DNA from: Cryptomeria japonica
Taxonomy: Eukaryota > Streptophyta > Pinopsida > Cupressales > Cupressaceae
DNA length: 64,000 nt
NCBI RefSeq assembly: GCF_030272615.1
Contig: NC_081413.1
Span: 18,240,285 to 18,304,284, forward strand
Direction of reading: 5' to 3'
Shown: one piece after another, positions 42,906-55,121 of the stretch
How the letters are laid out: each line of letters opens with the position of its first letter
Numbering within the stretch: position 1 is the first letter of the stretch
Translations under genes and position numbers: made by a program
The notes under the pieces: generated by a model
Told to the model about the DNA's origin: nothing
Database searches by the model: none
What the model saw: the letters and a program-made list of their open reading frames with translations, nothing else

Positions 42906-45419
42906 TGTTGGCATTGTGTTGTCATTAATGTCAACCAGTATAGGATGGCTACCAGTATAAGAGATGTATGTGCAACATTGTTATTGATGTATACCGGATG
43001 TGATGTCTTTCATATCACCTAGCTTAGCAGGTCACCAATAAGGGAGAGAATGGCATTCAGCACAATGGCTATTGGAGTCACTGGTACACAAGTTAGTGTT
43101 TGACTAGTGTTGAAGATATGGACAGGACCTCGGTATGATAAAACAACCGGTAATTGATGACATCTTTAAGAGAGAAAGATGTTGGTCAATTGATTGTGAT
43201 AAAGAGGGGGAATGTTATCTAAATTACATCAACACCAAAGGTGAAGTATGTGTTGGCCACCAGTATATTGTGTGGGTGTCAAACAGTAGGACTCCCACTG
43301 GATAAAGATGCAATCACCTTTTGAAGAGAATACTGACAATGAGTGTTCCCAAACCAGATCACATGTGCTTGTTTGGAGATATGTTGCTCAAAAAAGGAAG
43401 CCATATTGATGAAATGTCAGAAGCAGATGGCAAGAATCCACTCCCACCGGTAAGTGGATCTTATCTCCTATTATGTATGGATTGCATAATAGTCCTCTGA
43501 GATAAGACAAAAGGTTAAAGGCAAGTGATTGAAGGCTCCAACCGGATGAATCGGTGAAACACTAAGTTGCTTTAGGTGCATGAGATCAAAGATATGCATC
43601 GGATTTCGTCAAGTAGACATGATGTGTTGCCAGTATAGAGATTGAAGGATATGTTTGTCACCTTGACAAACTGGCTGAGATGATGTTCGGGCTGATGAAT
43701 AAGAAGGCAAGGTTGAGCAGCTCTAGACATAGAGTGCAACCGGAATGTAGATGCCTCTGATGGAAACAGTTGAAGGTTGATGACATGGTGTCATCAAAGT
43801 ACCTCCTGAAAGTATGTGAACTGGTAAGAAAGCAAAGAGGCTAACTGATGTGCTCCTACCTGATGAAGATGAGCATGTGGTGGATTGATATGTGTGTTGA
43901 TCAGTTGAGTGTTCCACCAAAAGAGAAGAAAGGTGCAAGGTTGATTGCAAATCGGTTAGGGTATAACCGACAAGGTCTGTGAACTAGTAGATGAACCCGG
44001 TTATGGGGTAGGTTAGTGATCCTATTCAAATTGACACAGATGATAAAAAAGTGGCCACATGGAGTTGAAGTGGAAAGCATGCATGCACAAGTCGGTGTGG
44101 TGTATTGGTGAAATGTCTGTCGGTGAGGTAGATGGTGGCAAGTCAACATTTGTGTCAGCTGCGTTATTTATGGAACGTGTAGCAGAGGTTTGTGGCTCGA
44201 GGTCAAACGGACAACAGAGATCTAGGACAAACCGATTGACTAGATCGATGTAGGTGAAGGAAACCGTGAAACCATTCTTGGCGATCGACCAAGAGATCTG
44301 CTAACAGATTAAAAGAAGATTGCTAAATATGGATGGCGTGTCCTGGAAGACATGACAATGGTGTGGTTGATTGATTTGTTGTGGTTCATCAATCAAGGCA
44401 ATCAGATCTGATGAGATCTGATTGGATTTAGTTTGCCTTGAGGTCAATGAAGAAACCCTAACCGCCTGAAGTTTGAATTGGTTTTTGATGGGAAGACATG
44501 TTGATAAATATACAAGTCTAAATTTATGAATAATATATTGTTGAATGATAGCGTGGTTTTGTTGGTGAAGAAGTGAAATTAGTCAAGTGCTCAATGAGAA
44601 GAAGAAGAAGAAGAAGAAGAGACTGAGTGTGAGAAAGAACAAGGTCGAAGAGCTCAACTAACAACAGTGTGGCAACCAGTATTCTACCATTGAGTCTGAG
44701 AGAGGAGTATACCGGTGGTGACTGAACCGATAGAGAAGAGGCAAAGAGGATTGTAGAAAAGAGAAGAGCACAGTGAGAAACATAAGAGAACTGATAAGCT
44801 AAGAACTGACAGTAATTAGATAGTGGATATCTGACTGAGTAAAGAAGACCAGTGGTGATAAGCAACAGTGTAACAGAGAGGAAGGAGAACCAAACAAGAA
44901 CAGAACCGACAAAGAAGAAGAAGAGGTTGAACCGGTAAGGTTGTAGCAGGAGATAAGGTTGCAGCAGTGAGAGGGTGAGAAGAGAAGCGATAGTGAATTG
45001 GATAGAGGATCCGATGAAGAGATTCGCAGAAGTGTTACAAAGTTCCTTTTTAACAAGGCTATTACTTTTGTAATCGATTATGTTCATTGAAGATCACTGA
45101 GTTGGAGCTTGGTGTAGGAGTTGGTGCTCCTTGGGTTGGTGCCCTAAACATTGTAATGAGATTTCCAATGTGAGGTTGGATTGGGGCAGTAGACTCCAGC
45201 AGTATTTCTCATCGAGGTTTTTTCCATCTTGGGTTTTCCTCGTACATCTGGTGTTATGTGAAGTGCCCTTGTGTGTGATTGCATTATGTAACTTCTCTTT
45301 ATCCTATCGATAGGTTAACTTAGCTTTAGTGTGTTAATCGGTAATCATTCTTAGTGTTAATTGGGAAATTGGATACCACTAATTCACCCGCCCCTCCCAG
45401 TGGCATATTGTGTCTAACA
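42906..45419 (+). repeat. 3' LTR of Copia E, 2514 bp
   Basis: Collinear with the 5' LTR (TGTTGGCATTGTGTTGTC start, CTAACA end). It differs by many transitions and by repeat-length changes such as a longer AGAAG run at about 44600. It is followed by the target copy agaaa. Confidence 0.93.
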
Positions 45420-45604
45420 AGAAATTCTATTCTATGTGATTTATCTAACTTTGAGTTTGTGAAGATTCTACATTGTAGGACTGTGAAGGAAGTGTGTGTT
45501 AAGTTTAAAAACATTTATGAAGGAGATGACAAGGTCAAACAAGAAAATCTTCGTACCTACCAACGTCAATTTGAGAGTCTAAAAATGAATGAAGAGATTT
45601 AAAC
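45420..45604 (+). pseudogene. Gag middle piece, Copia D
   Basis: Continues the 36857-37074 frame: RNSILCDLSNFEFVKILH, then VKFKNIYEGDDKVKQENL and RQFESLKMNEEI. It stops where insert X begins at 45605. Confidence 0.88.
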
Positions 45605-46964
45605 ATTATTGTGGCATCATCAATTGTAACCTTGTACAATTTATACCACCTTTTGTGCTCCTACTTTACTGTATTCCATCTTAGCTCTCCCCTAGGTCCA
45701 TTTTTGGCATTTTCTCCTCAAACTCGATGTCATTTGTCTATACAAAGAATTCAACTCGTGTCTTGGGCTATACACTTTTCTTTCCCACTTGTTTGCCATA
45801 TTTTTGGTGGACCATGGAACCTAGGGCATCCTAGTCTAGGACCATGGTGCTTGGTGTATCGTAGACTTCCTTAAACATGACCTAATTTAAATATGTCAAT
45901 GTAGTTCCCCTCTTTGGTGATTTTGGTTCTTAGTGTCTTAATTTGACCATTAGAGGTTGGCCCAATTGATAAATTACCTTGGGAACCCTATATAAGAGCA
46001 TTCTTCCTATTCATTTCGAAACCAATCCATAATCCACAATTTTCATAAGTCATCAAGCATCTTCAAGCATTCAAGACATCATTTCATCGCACCATATCCT
46101 TCAAGCATCATGGAGCAAAAAATCTACATCAATCTTCATGCAAGAATATGTGTTTGATTAGGTCATTCGTGTTCATGTTCATGTTCATGTTCATGTCAAG
46201 TAATTTTATTGCATCAATGCTTGTGATAACATTCAAAGAGCATTGCATCATCTTCCATTATCTATTACAGTAGATATGAGGTATATCATTAAGTATTTAC
46301 TTCAGTATTTCAAGTTCAATTTCAATTCAATTCAAGGGTTAATTTCAAACTAAGGGTTTGACCTAGGCAAACCCCTATTAAAAAAAAACATTTTCTTTCT
46401 TTCTATGTGCAGGTGATAGAATTAGGAGCTGTGAACGAAGATTTTGACAAAGAATTTGACGATGATTAGATCTGAATTTTGTAGGAGTGAAAATTGGAGG
46501 ACTATGTCGATTTCGGTATCTTGGTCCCATAAATTTTTAATGAACAAATTCCGAGTGACATTTTGATTTCAAAAGTTCCCTATTTTCCTGCATCTGATAG
46601 CTAGGGTCCAGGTGAATTTTTGCATCCCAATCCTACACTTTTGAGATGAATTTTTAGACACGAGTTCCTCTTTGTTACTTCTACCTAGATCTAGCTTTGT
46701 GTATGCATGTTGTACATGTAGCTTGTTGCTTATGTTATTTTACAATGTCAAATTCCAATCATTTACCCTAGATATAGTTTTCAAATTACATCATTTCAAT
46801 TTCATCCTCAACTAATAAAAAAAGGAAGTAGAATCAAATTTGAATTCAAACCTTTTCCTAATAGAATTGAGGTTGGATCTCTTGGGTTCTCTCTCCCTTT
46901 TAATGTATTTGGTGGAATTTTAAGTGGATTCATAGCCTTATTTATGAAACCCCTATTTCTCACC
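45605..46964. mobile_element. Insert X: unclassified 1360-bp insertion in Copia D gag
   Basis: Flanked by ttaaac on both sides (45599-45604 and 46965-46970); gag reading resumes after it. It starts ATTATTGTGGCATC and ends CTATTTCTCACC, so it lacks TG/CA ends and obvious inverted repeats. On the plus strand it has a TATA box (TATATAAG, 45989-45996), a GTTCAT hexamer repeat (46171-46195) and a splice-acceptor-like pyrimidine run with TGCAG (about 46391-46412). These recall an LTR or a gypsy leader, but no protein is encoded. Its class is unknown. Confidence 0.6.
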
Positions 46965-48000
46965 TTAAACTTTATTTCTACATTCCTACTCTTGACTAAT
47001 GAAGTTTGCAACTCTATCAAAGGATTTGGTGAAGAACTAAAAGATACAATTGTTGTGAAAAAGGTACTAAGATTTCTTTCCCCAAGGTTTATTGCCAAGG
47101 ATTTTTCAATTGAAGAAGCTAAATATTTGAATACACTGTGGATGAGTTGCATGGAATTTTTATTGCTTATGAGATGGAGGTTGATACTAAAATATTCTCA
47201 AGGAAATAGGCATTATTCAAAGTGTTCAAGAGGTAAGAAGATCTAGATGATGATGATGAGATGGACTTGGAGGAAGAAAACCTTGGTAGAAAGTTGTAGA
47301 GAGGTTCCCAAAAGTACAAATGTAATTTATATTTTAAGTGTTTCAATTACATGGTGAAGTAGGACATTCCACCTCTAAGGGTTCATACATAGATTCTAAC
47401 AATATGATCAAAAGAGTGGGAAGAAGTCCTTTCCAAAAAGGAAGAATTTTTATAAGAATCGGAAGAGTTCATTTTCTAATGAGGAAAGTTATTCATTTGA
47501 TGACATGATGATAAATGCACTTCTGGGAATGAGGGCGAGAAGGGTGTATTTATGGCTATGGACACTACTAAGGATGATGTAGGAGAAATGAGGTCCATAA
47601 ATGAATATGATGAGGTTGACCTTGTGGAAAAGTTATATTGTGCTGGAAAAGAAATCAATAAATTGAAGTAGACGATTATGGAAGAAGAGAAAGCTAAAGA
47701 TAAGTTATCTTAGAATCCTGAGAAGGCACATACTATGATCATAAACTTGAAGATTAAATTGGAAGAAGCAAGGAAGATAGAAGAAGTTATGACATAATAT
47801 TTCTAGTAAAAGATAATGATTGTGAAAGACGTGGCAAAAATTGTGACATTGAGAAAGGGTCTAGAGAAAGCAAATAGACAACTAAAATTGAAGTTCAGAA
47901 AAATTATTGAAATATTAAATGAGATCATATGCAACAAAATATCATTAGATATAAAAATAACAATGGATTAAATGATATACAATGTAGAGGGGGAAAAGTG
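46965..48000 (+). pseudogene. Gag C-terminal piece, Copia D
   Basis: Resumes with FLLLTNEVCNSIKGFGEELK, VVKKVLRFLSPRF and KDFSIEEAKYLNTL. From about 47520 a decayed acidic and coiled-coil tail follows (MRSINEYDEVDLVEKLYCAG, then IINLKIKLEEARKIEE), with many stops and frameshifts. This matches the gag architecture of Copia C and E. Confidence 0.78.
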
Positions 48001-49290
48001 AACCACTCTAATAGGCATATAAAAACTTCTCGAGGATTCACTGATTGACCTCTCTACTCAAGATGAGTATAAATCCTAAGGTTGCCAAGTACCCCAAAGA
48101 TAACATGGGATAGGTCACAAAGGTCTTCTGACAACCTTCACCAATTCTCTATTAGGGGACATGTCCACAAATATTAGATGATAATGGGGCGCTTTGGCAT
48201 CCTGTATGGACAAAGTGTGGAGTTCCATACAAAAGACTCAATCAAATAGATATGTGCTTAAATATGTTTTAAATGTGATAAAGATGTAACAAAAAATAAA
48301 ATGACTACAAAAGTGGAATGAGAAATATAAGAGAAAGGAAGAGTCCTCTCATAAAAATTCCACTAATGAAGCCTCTAGTAGTACACTCTTCTTAGCAACC
48401 CATACACAAACCAGAGAAGAAAATATTGGGGTTGTGTTTTGGAGGTCTGCCACACTCAGACCCCCATTTTGGTGTTTCAACCTCCATAGACAACCAAGAT
48501 AGATTGATAGATAAAATAGCAAGCAAGATAATGGATAAACAAGATAACAATAATGTTATGGAGATAAAAATGAGAAGAGAAGAACTCCCTTTCTGCACCC
48601 AAAGAAAATATTTTTTCTGGATGAAGAAGATGAAGCATGAAGTCCTCTTCAAAACATGAAAATAGTGTCAAAAATGTGAGAGAGATAAGAATACTAAGAG
48701 TTGTGAATATTTCAAGAGAAACAACTAAGAGTGTCAATGGAGATCATCTAGAGAGCATAAAATAAATAAAGAGTGAATTAGAATTAATAGAGAACCAAAA
48801 TGAAGTCCCAAAGGCAAGATATGAGGCCTAGGAATGAAACCAATGTCAGTGACCATGGGAAGAGGTGTTATGAATCCTACCAGTCATAGGCGTAACATTG
48901 CCTGCAGACTACAAATTCATGGGATTCTAACATGGCACATAGGCATCTACAAGCCATATAGTTGACAAGGTCAAGAAAAGGATAGAATGAAGGGTGATGA
49001 GGCAAGCCAAATGGACAAAGGGACAAGGCGATGAATAAATTCTCCAATCAACATAAAGCGGAGGTGCTTATGTAGCGTGTAATTATATGGGGTGTGATTT
49101 GCAACACTACAATAAGGTGATAAAGTAGTCCATGAAATCCATTTCTAAGAATATAAAAAAAATTGAGTCTAGACGTTAAAAATCTAAACAAACCCTAGCA
49201 AGCAAAGAAAACAAGAAGGTGGATGATGGTTTCACTCAAGCGCACAATTAGAATAGGATATCCAGAAGACAAGTTTCAAGAGGATAAGCC
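48001..49290 (+). other. Decayed internal region of Copia D
   Basis: Only short open frames, no clear domain. Reading order suggests it is the gag linker and early nucleocapsid region, heavily mutated. Nothing else recognised. Confidence 0.45.
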
Positions 49291-50430
49291 TACAATACTA
49301 GGTTTAATTATTATTGTTTTCTTGTTACTATTTTAATTCCAATTAGTCTATTCATAAGGATATGAATTGTAGAAAAGTTTTTGCATGAAGAAACAACTTT
49401 GTTAGCAAAATTATTTTTTCACATTTGTTTGATTTTAATATTATCCATCGTAAGTGCAACAATTTTGGGCAATTCTAAGAAATGATAGAATGAATTTTGC
49501 AAATCTTCCTAGGTTGGATGCAAAAGGAAATAACTCAATAAGTTAAAAGGGTGAAATGAAGAAGTTTTGGAAAAAAAGCAGAAGGACAAATATCATAAAA
49601 ATCCATGGTTGTTAAGACTGCACTTCATGTTCAAAATGAGAAGAATATATAGATCATTGACAATGGTTGTCCAAGTCACATGACCAGACACAAGAGTAAG
49701 CTCATGAACTTCAAAAAGTTTGATAGAGGAGTTGCGACTGTTTTTAACAACTCTATTGTTAAGATTATGAGTAAGGGTACTCTAAACCTTGATGGTAGAT
49801 AGATATGAACCAATGATATCATGTATACATAGACGGGTTGAAACATAATATTCTATGATTTAGATGTATAATAAAGGATACAATCTCTCATTCAATGCAA
49901 CAATTTGTGATATCAAGAAAACTAGTATTGGTGAATTAGTTGTGGAAGGAACTAAAATTAACATTGACTTTTATCATCTCAGTGAAGTCAATGAACATAA
50001 TCATTTTATCATGCAAAAAGAAGAAAGTTATCTTTGATACAGAAGGTTGGGACATATCATTTTTTATAATCTTGTGAAGAGAAGTTCAAAAGGTGTAGTA
50101 AGAGACATGCCTAAGATAAAGGGTACTCCATCTACCAATTGCAAGCCATGTCATGAAGGAAAGAAAACAAGGACTAGATTTTCAACTAATGAGTATTCCA
50201 CTACAAAACCAATTGATTTGATTCATTCAAAGTTATGTGGACCAATGAGGAAAAGGATTTTACAAGATGATAGGTATTTTATGATTCTCATTTATGATTA
50301 TTCTAGGATGACTTGGATTACCTTTCTAAAAGAAAAATTAGAATCTTTTAAGAATTTTAAAGAATTTAAAGCAGTGGTAGAAAATAAGATTGTTAGAACT
50401 ATAAAATGTTTATGATCAGATAGAGATAGA
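49291..50430 (+). pseudogene. Nucleocapsid, protease and integrase N-terminal half, Copia D
   Basis: Degraded zinc-knuckle words (HKDMNCRK near 49360, HRKCNNFG near 49450) precede a protease remnant near 49655, where the DSG-type motif is altered (NGCPSHMTRHKSK region). From 50041 the integrase zinc finger (RRLGHIIFYNLVKR, then CKPCHEGKKTRTRF) and the core (LIHSKLCGPM, RYFMILIYDYSRMTWITFL) are readable over 122 codons. The first catalytic aspartate position appears as serine (HSKLCGP). Coding is cut at 50430 by Copia F and resumes at 58890. Confidence 0.85.
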
Positions 50431-50435
50431 GAATT

Positions 50436-51902
50436 TGATGGTATGATGAAAGAATAAGTATTCGGTAGATTACTGAGAGGGGGGGTGAATCAGTAAACTG
50501 AAAAACTGATACAAACTTCCCAAACTCAAACTCAATCACACAAAGTAAACTTATCAATAAAATATCATTGTCAAGATCAATACTCATAAGAATAATCAAC
50601 ATCATTCGGTTAACTGTTATAGTAACTTAATAGTAAACAAATTCACTCTTGTAAACATCCAAATGCTTAATCATATATCAACACACTCCATCTCTCAATG
50701 CTTTCAGTTATCATGCCTTATCAGAATAGTTAAGTAGTTAATCAAATCAACAAATAAGATTATAACCACAAAAACATTCACCACATGACACAAATGTTTA
50801 TACGTGGAAAACCCAAATAGGTAAAAACCATGGTGAGATGAGACTCACAAGATAGCTATCTGAAATATTCTGAAGTTCGCCCTGTTAGGAGCCAAGTCTG
50901 TTAAATCTTTTACAATAAGTCTTGTTAAGAACTGATCTTGTTAGGAATCACCCGATTAAGGGATTTACAAATGCCTTGATAAAAAGAAAAAACCTTGTTA
51001 GGAGTAACCTTGGTAGAGGATTTGAGAATCCAAGCTAATGGACCACCTTGTTAGAGGATTTAAGAAGTAACCAAGTTTGTTAGAGCTTACCCAATTAGGG
51101 GATTTAAATTATGTTGTAATTGTTAGAAGACAATAGGTTTTTCTTGATCTATCTGAATAGCACTACATTTACTTGATCAAATCCTTTTAAGCTTCAATCT
51201 GCCTTTACACAAACTACAGATCCATTCTCCAGTTAGGCAACCACACACTCAATTGATTTATGCCAACTCTTGCCAACAACTTTTACAAAACAACTTCATT
51301 GACCTTAAATACAAATCAATTAGGTCGGTAACACAACAAAAACATAATTCTCTCATAGAGATTACAAACAAATCGGTTCAAGTGTGACCGTTGGATTTAC
51401 ATAGCAATCTGTACACATTCTTTAAGAAAATTCCAACCGCTCCATGATCACCGCTTCATCAGACTTGTAACTCATCGTGCGCTTTGCATTAGATGCAATC
51501 CACTTTGCTCATTCCCTAGACAATCAAACAAACGTGCCAAAACAATCTGAACTTATCTTCATACAATGACCACATGTGTCACCATCATTACTGCTCAATC
51601 ATTAATAAACCAACATAACCATTTCAGCAAACTTAATTGGTTAGGGTTTAACAAAAAGTAACTGGTAGGGTTTACCGATTACATAACATAGAAATGGTTT
51701 AACCTTATACACCGATTACCAGTTCAACTCACATACCTATATACCGGTTTACAACATCTTCCTCAAAGCTCTTCCTACCGGTTACAAGACAATAACAACA
51801 ATAACAACAATATCAGCAATATCATAAATACCATTACCGGTTCAATTGACATCAATGACAACATAACATATCATTTATGCAATCTTCATGCAAATGCCAA
51901 CA
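50436..51902 (-). repeat. 3' LTR of Copia F, 1467 bp
   Basis: Lies left because the element is on the minus strand. Ends TGATGGTATG and TGCCAACA. It has the TGTTAG motif array (50881-51110) and the core (50801-50836). Confidence 0.92.
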
Positions 51903-51915
51903 ATCTCCCCCTTTG
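51903..51915 (-). other. Polypurine tract of Copia F
   Basis: Minus strand CAAAGGGGGAGAT next to the LTR start, as in A, E and K. Confidence 0.88.
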
Positions 51916-52248
51916 CCATTGATGGCAATATAAATATCAATGCCTTTGATTGTTGTTGTGAATGGTGAATAGGAATCCTGGTTTACATTACTAAATATTC
52001 ACCATGCTTTGTCTATCTTCAGCCTGTCGCTAGTTTCTCTTTGCCAATCACATAATTCTTCTCCTAATCACATAATTCTTCTCCCCCTTTGACAGTAATG
52101 CCAAATTGAAAGTAAAACATGTAATTGCAAATTTTCACTGTGCATCAACAACATACTGCAACTTGATGCTCCCCCTATGGAATACATCCACTTCTACATC
52201 AATCCTTCTAATATTCTGCAACTGATTCAAGGACTGATGCAATCAGCA
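51916..52248 (-). other. 3' non-coding internal region of Copia F
   Basis: Between the end of pol (stop at 52249-52251) and the purine tract; no coding. A second tract-like run, CTCCCCCTTTG, is near 52080. Confidence 0.7.
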
Positions 52249-52475
52249 TCATGCCCAACTAACTTCATGAAGGGGTACAACCCCTAGTTGACTTCTAAGA
52301 CACTCAAATGTAGTCTTAGGTAGAGGTTTGGTAACGATATCTGCAAGCTGCTCCTTGGTAGAAACATGCTCTAAGATAACATCTTTACTTTGAAATTTTT
52401 CCCTCAAAAAGTGATACTTCAATTCAATGTGCTTGGTTCGTGTGTGCAAAACAAGATTCTTAGAAATATTTATGG

Positions 52476-52481
52476 CACTTG
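52476..52481. other. Target-site duplication of element T, left copy
   Basis: CACTTG; the right copy is at 53473-53478. Copia A has a single CACTTG at the homologous place (705-710), which shows the empty site. Confidence 0.85.
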
Positions 52482-53472
52482 GGTGAACTCACAAAGCTAG
52501 TTCCCACTTTTTCGTACGTCCTAATTTTTGCTGAAATCATACATTTTTTTTAAAATATAATGATTTAAGCTTTAAGAGGTCTCATTTGAAATAATTAATT
52601 GAAGAGAGTTAAATCAAAGGCTCTTAGATCAAAATTTCTTGGATAGAACCTCTCTACTTCTAAATCATACTTGCAATGGAGTCTCCTTTGCATCTATCAA
52701 ATGCTGATAAAAAACCAATTTTACATTAGCTTTTGGGGGGTCAAATTAATTCATTTAATTTTTTATTTTTTTAAAGTATTTAGTCCTTATTATAAGCTTT
52801 CCAAATAGTATAACTTTTAATATATTTAATTTCATTAATATATATTTATTTTATTTCTTATGAATGTAGGTTTTTCACCGAACATGACCTTCTTTGTTCA
52901 ATGCATTGGGAAAAATAGTAAACTAATTCAAAAAAATCTGAAAAATATCTATGCACTAGGTATTGGTGTTTTCTTTCTAACAAAAAACATAAAATTGAAT
53001 TTTGATATATATAGAACAAGTTATGTGTTCAAACGTATACCTATATCCAAATTATAATTAGTCGAACTTCAAAACTTAATAAAATAAAAAATATTCAACA
53101 TATCACTATCAAACCAAGTGCATGCCCTGGGTATTGATGTTACAAACCAAAATTCAAAAGAATTAAGCTTTTATCATTTATAGAAAAACAATTATGCGTT
53201 TTGGGATACACATCACTCTTAAAAAATGTTGTTTGCTGTAAACAACTACTTTTTGAGGGAGATGGAAAAATCAATAAAATTTTAATCAAACAAATTTGCA
53301 AAAAATATATTTAGAATTTGCAAACAAGATGTTAAAAAACACTAGTTTATATCATCTTCAAATTCTTAATGGTTTAAAAGTTATAGGTGTCAGAAAGTGA
53401 AGGTTTTTTTCAAAATTTTCATCTAAGTGTCAAAGTTGGTCAAAAAGTGGGAACCAGTATTGTGAGTTCACC
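52482..53472. mobile_element. Element T: 991-bp terminal-inverted-repeat DNA element, non-autonomous
   Basis: The first and last 31 bp are inverted repeats with three mismatches (GGTGAACTCACAA, then GTTCCCACTTTTT), flanked by a perfect 6-bp duplication CACTTG. The interior is AT-rich and encodes no transposase; the 65-codon frame at 52860 is unremarkable. A 6-bp duplication does not fit hAT (8), Mutator (about 9), PIF (3), CACTA (3) or Tc1 (TA), so the superfamily is open. A shift of the ends by one or two bases would change the duplication length to 4-6 bp. Confidence 0.88.
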
Positions 53473-53764
53473 CACTTGTATTATCACATAAAATATTTAT
53501 AGGTTCTAAGATTTTCATCTTAAAACCTTCCAAAATGTGCCTCATCCAAATAGCATGTGTGCAATTCATATAAGCTGCAACATACTCAGCTTCAGCAGTA
53601 GATTGTGAAGTACATCTCTTCTTTTTACTACTCCATGAAACAATCCTTCCTCCTAGAAAAAATGCTCCACCAATAGTGCTTTTCCAGTCATCAACATTTC
53701 TTGCCCAATCAACATCTGTGTATGCCTTCAAATCAAAGTTTCCTCCATATGGATACCATAATCC

Positions 53765-55121
53765 ATAGTCAACAGTACCTTTCAGATACCTAAAAATTCT
53801 CTTGGTTTCTATCAGGTGTTTCTCCTTAGGATTCTTCTAGACTCTAGCAACTATGCTAACCCCATGGGCTATATCCGGTCTGATGTGAACAACATAGTGT
53901 AATTTGCCAATCATTGACCTATATTCCTTTTCATCAACAGAGTTAGATTCATCTTCCTTGGAAAACTTACAACCTGTAACCATTGGTGTTCCAACTAGTT
54001 TACAGTCACTCATGCCAAAAGTCTTCAAAACTTCTTTCACATACTTAGATTGGGTAATGAAAATATCATTCTTCAATTGTTGTATCTGCAAGCCTATGAA
54101 ATTTTTTATTTCCCCTACTAAAGACATTTTAAACTCATTTTTCATTCCATCTATAAACTGTTGCTCATGACATCATTACCTCCAAAAATAATATCATCAA
54201 CAAATACTTCACTGACCAGTGTTTCATCTCCTTCGGACTTGAGATAAATATTACTATCATCACTGGTTCTTGCAAATCATATCTTCATCAGATGTTTATG
54301 AAGTCTTTCATACCATGCTCTGGGTGCCTGCTTTAATCCATACAAAGATTTATGCAATCTTCATACCATGTCTTTCTCATCTGTCAAAGCATAACCATCT
54401 GGCTGCTCTATGTATACCTCTTCTTCCAATATCCCATTCAAAAATGCAGACTTAACATTCATCTGGTATACCTTGAACTTCTTATGGGCTGCAAATGCAA
54501 GTAAAGTTTTGACACCTTCCAGTCTTGCTACTGGTGCAAAAGTTTCTCCATAATCTTCTCCTTCTTCTTGCGCATAACCCTTGCAAACTAATATTGCCTT
54601 GTTGCGAACTACAACATCATCTTCATTTAAATTGTTTCCGAATACCCATTTAGTACCTATAACATTCTTATTTACCAGTTGGGGTACCAGGGTCCAAGTG
54701 TTGTTCTTCTCAATTTGATCCAATTCCTCCTCCATAACTTTAACCCAATGATCATCACCAAATGCCTCCTTAGCACTTCTAGGTTCAATGGTGGAGATCA
54801 TGCAAGAGTTCTCTCTTATTTTCCTTCTAGATAGTACTCCAACATCCTTATCTGTTCAGGACTGTGGTTCAGTCTCACATACCTAGGAATAACATGATCA
54901 TTCTCTTCAGGTTCAGCTTCTTCATTATCATCTTCTTCTGAATTTATTTGCTCCGGTTGAACAAGCGCATCATAATTTGCTTTACTGGTTTCTGATTTAA
55001 CAGTTTCAGGTTCCAAAATCAAAATGCAAGGATCTTCATCCTTTTTCTATGAATTGGTTCCTTCTGAGACTTTAGGACATTCATCTACTCGAACATCATC
55101 ACTCTCAACAATTCTCTGTGT
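53765..55121 (-). pseudogene. Reverse transcriptase of Copia F
   Basis: Pieces in order: an acidic linker (55022-54816), then 54801-54361 with [40 protein letters not shown] and [13 protein letters not shown] frame with [16 protein letters not shown] follows, with the catalytic VDDIIFGG at 54183-54202. Last come 54145-53837 with MSLVGEIKNFIGLQIQQLK and YRSMIGKLHYVVHIRPDI. There are frameshifts at about 54155-54175 and 53840. The DD pair of the active site is intact. In QMNVKSAF the normal aspartate of QMDVKSAF is asparagine, a catalytic-site loss through G-to-A. Confidence 0.9.

Larger units (their letters stand above)
37075..45419 (+). mobile_element. Copia E: complete gag-only LTR retrotransposon (TR-GAG type)
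   Basis: A structurally complete element of 8345 bp: 5' LTR (37075-39591), primer site, a single-frame gag (39664-41679), about 1.2 kb of non-coding DNA with repeated purine tracts, and 3' LTR (42906-45419). A perfect 5-bp target duplication (agaaa, 37070-37074 and 45420-45424) flanks it. No protease, integrase, RT or RNase H motif exists between gag and the 3' LTR. That matches the non-autonomous class called TR-GAG, which keeps gag but borrows pol functions. LTR divergence is roughly 10 % over the first 200 bp, so it is old. Confidence 0.92.
52249..53764 (-). pseudogene. RNase H of Copia F, split by element T
   Basis: The upstream part (53731-53479) has AYTDVDWARN, STAEAEYVAAYMNC and ILCDNTS, covering the acidic active-site positions. 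The downstream part (52449-52249) reads RTKHIELKYHFLREK and then STKEQLADIVTKPLP, ending in a natural stop after LHEVSWA. Element T (52482-53472) separates them directly after CDNTS. Copia A keeps the same site uninterrupted at 705-710. Confidence 0.92.
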
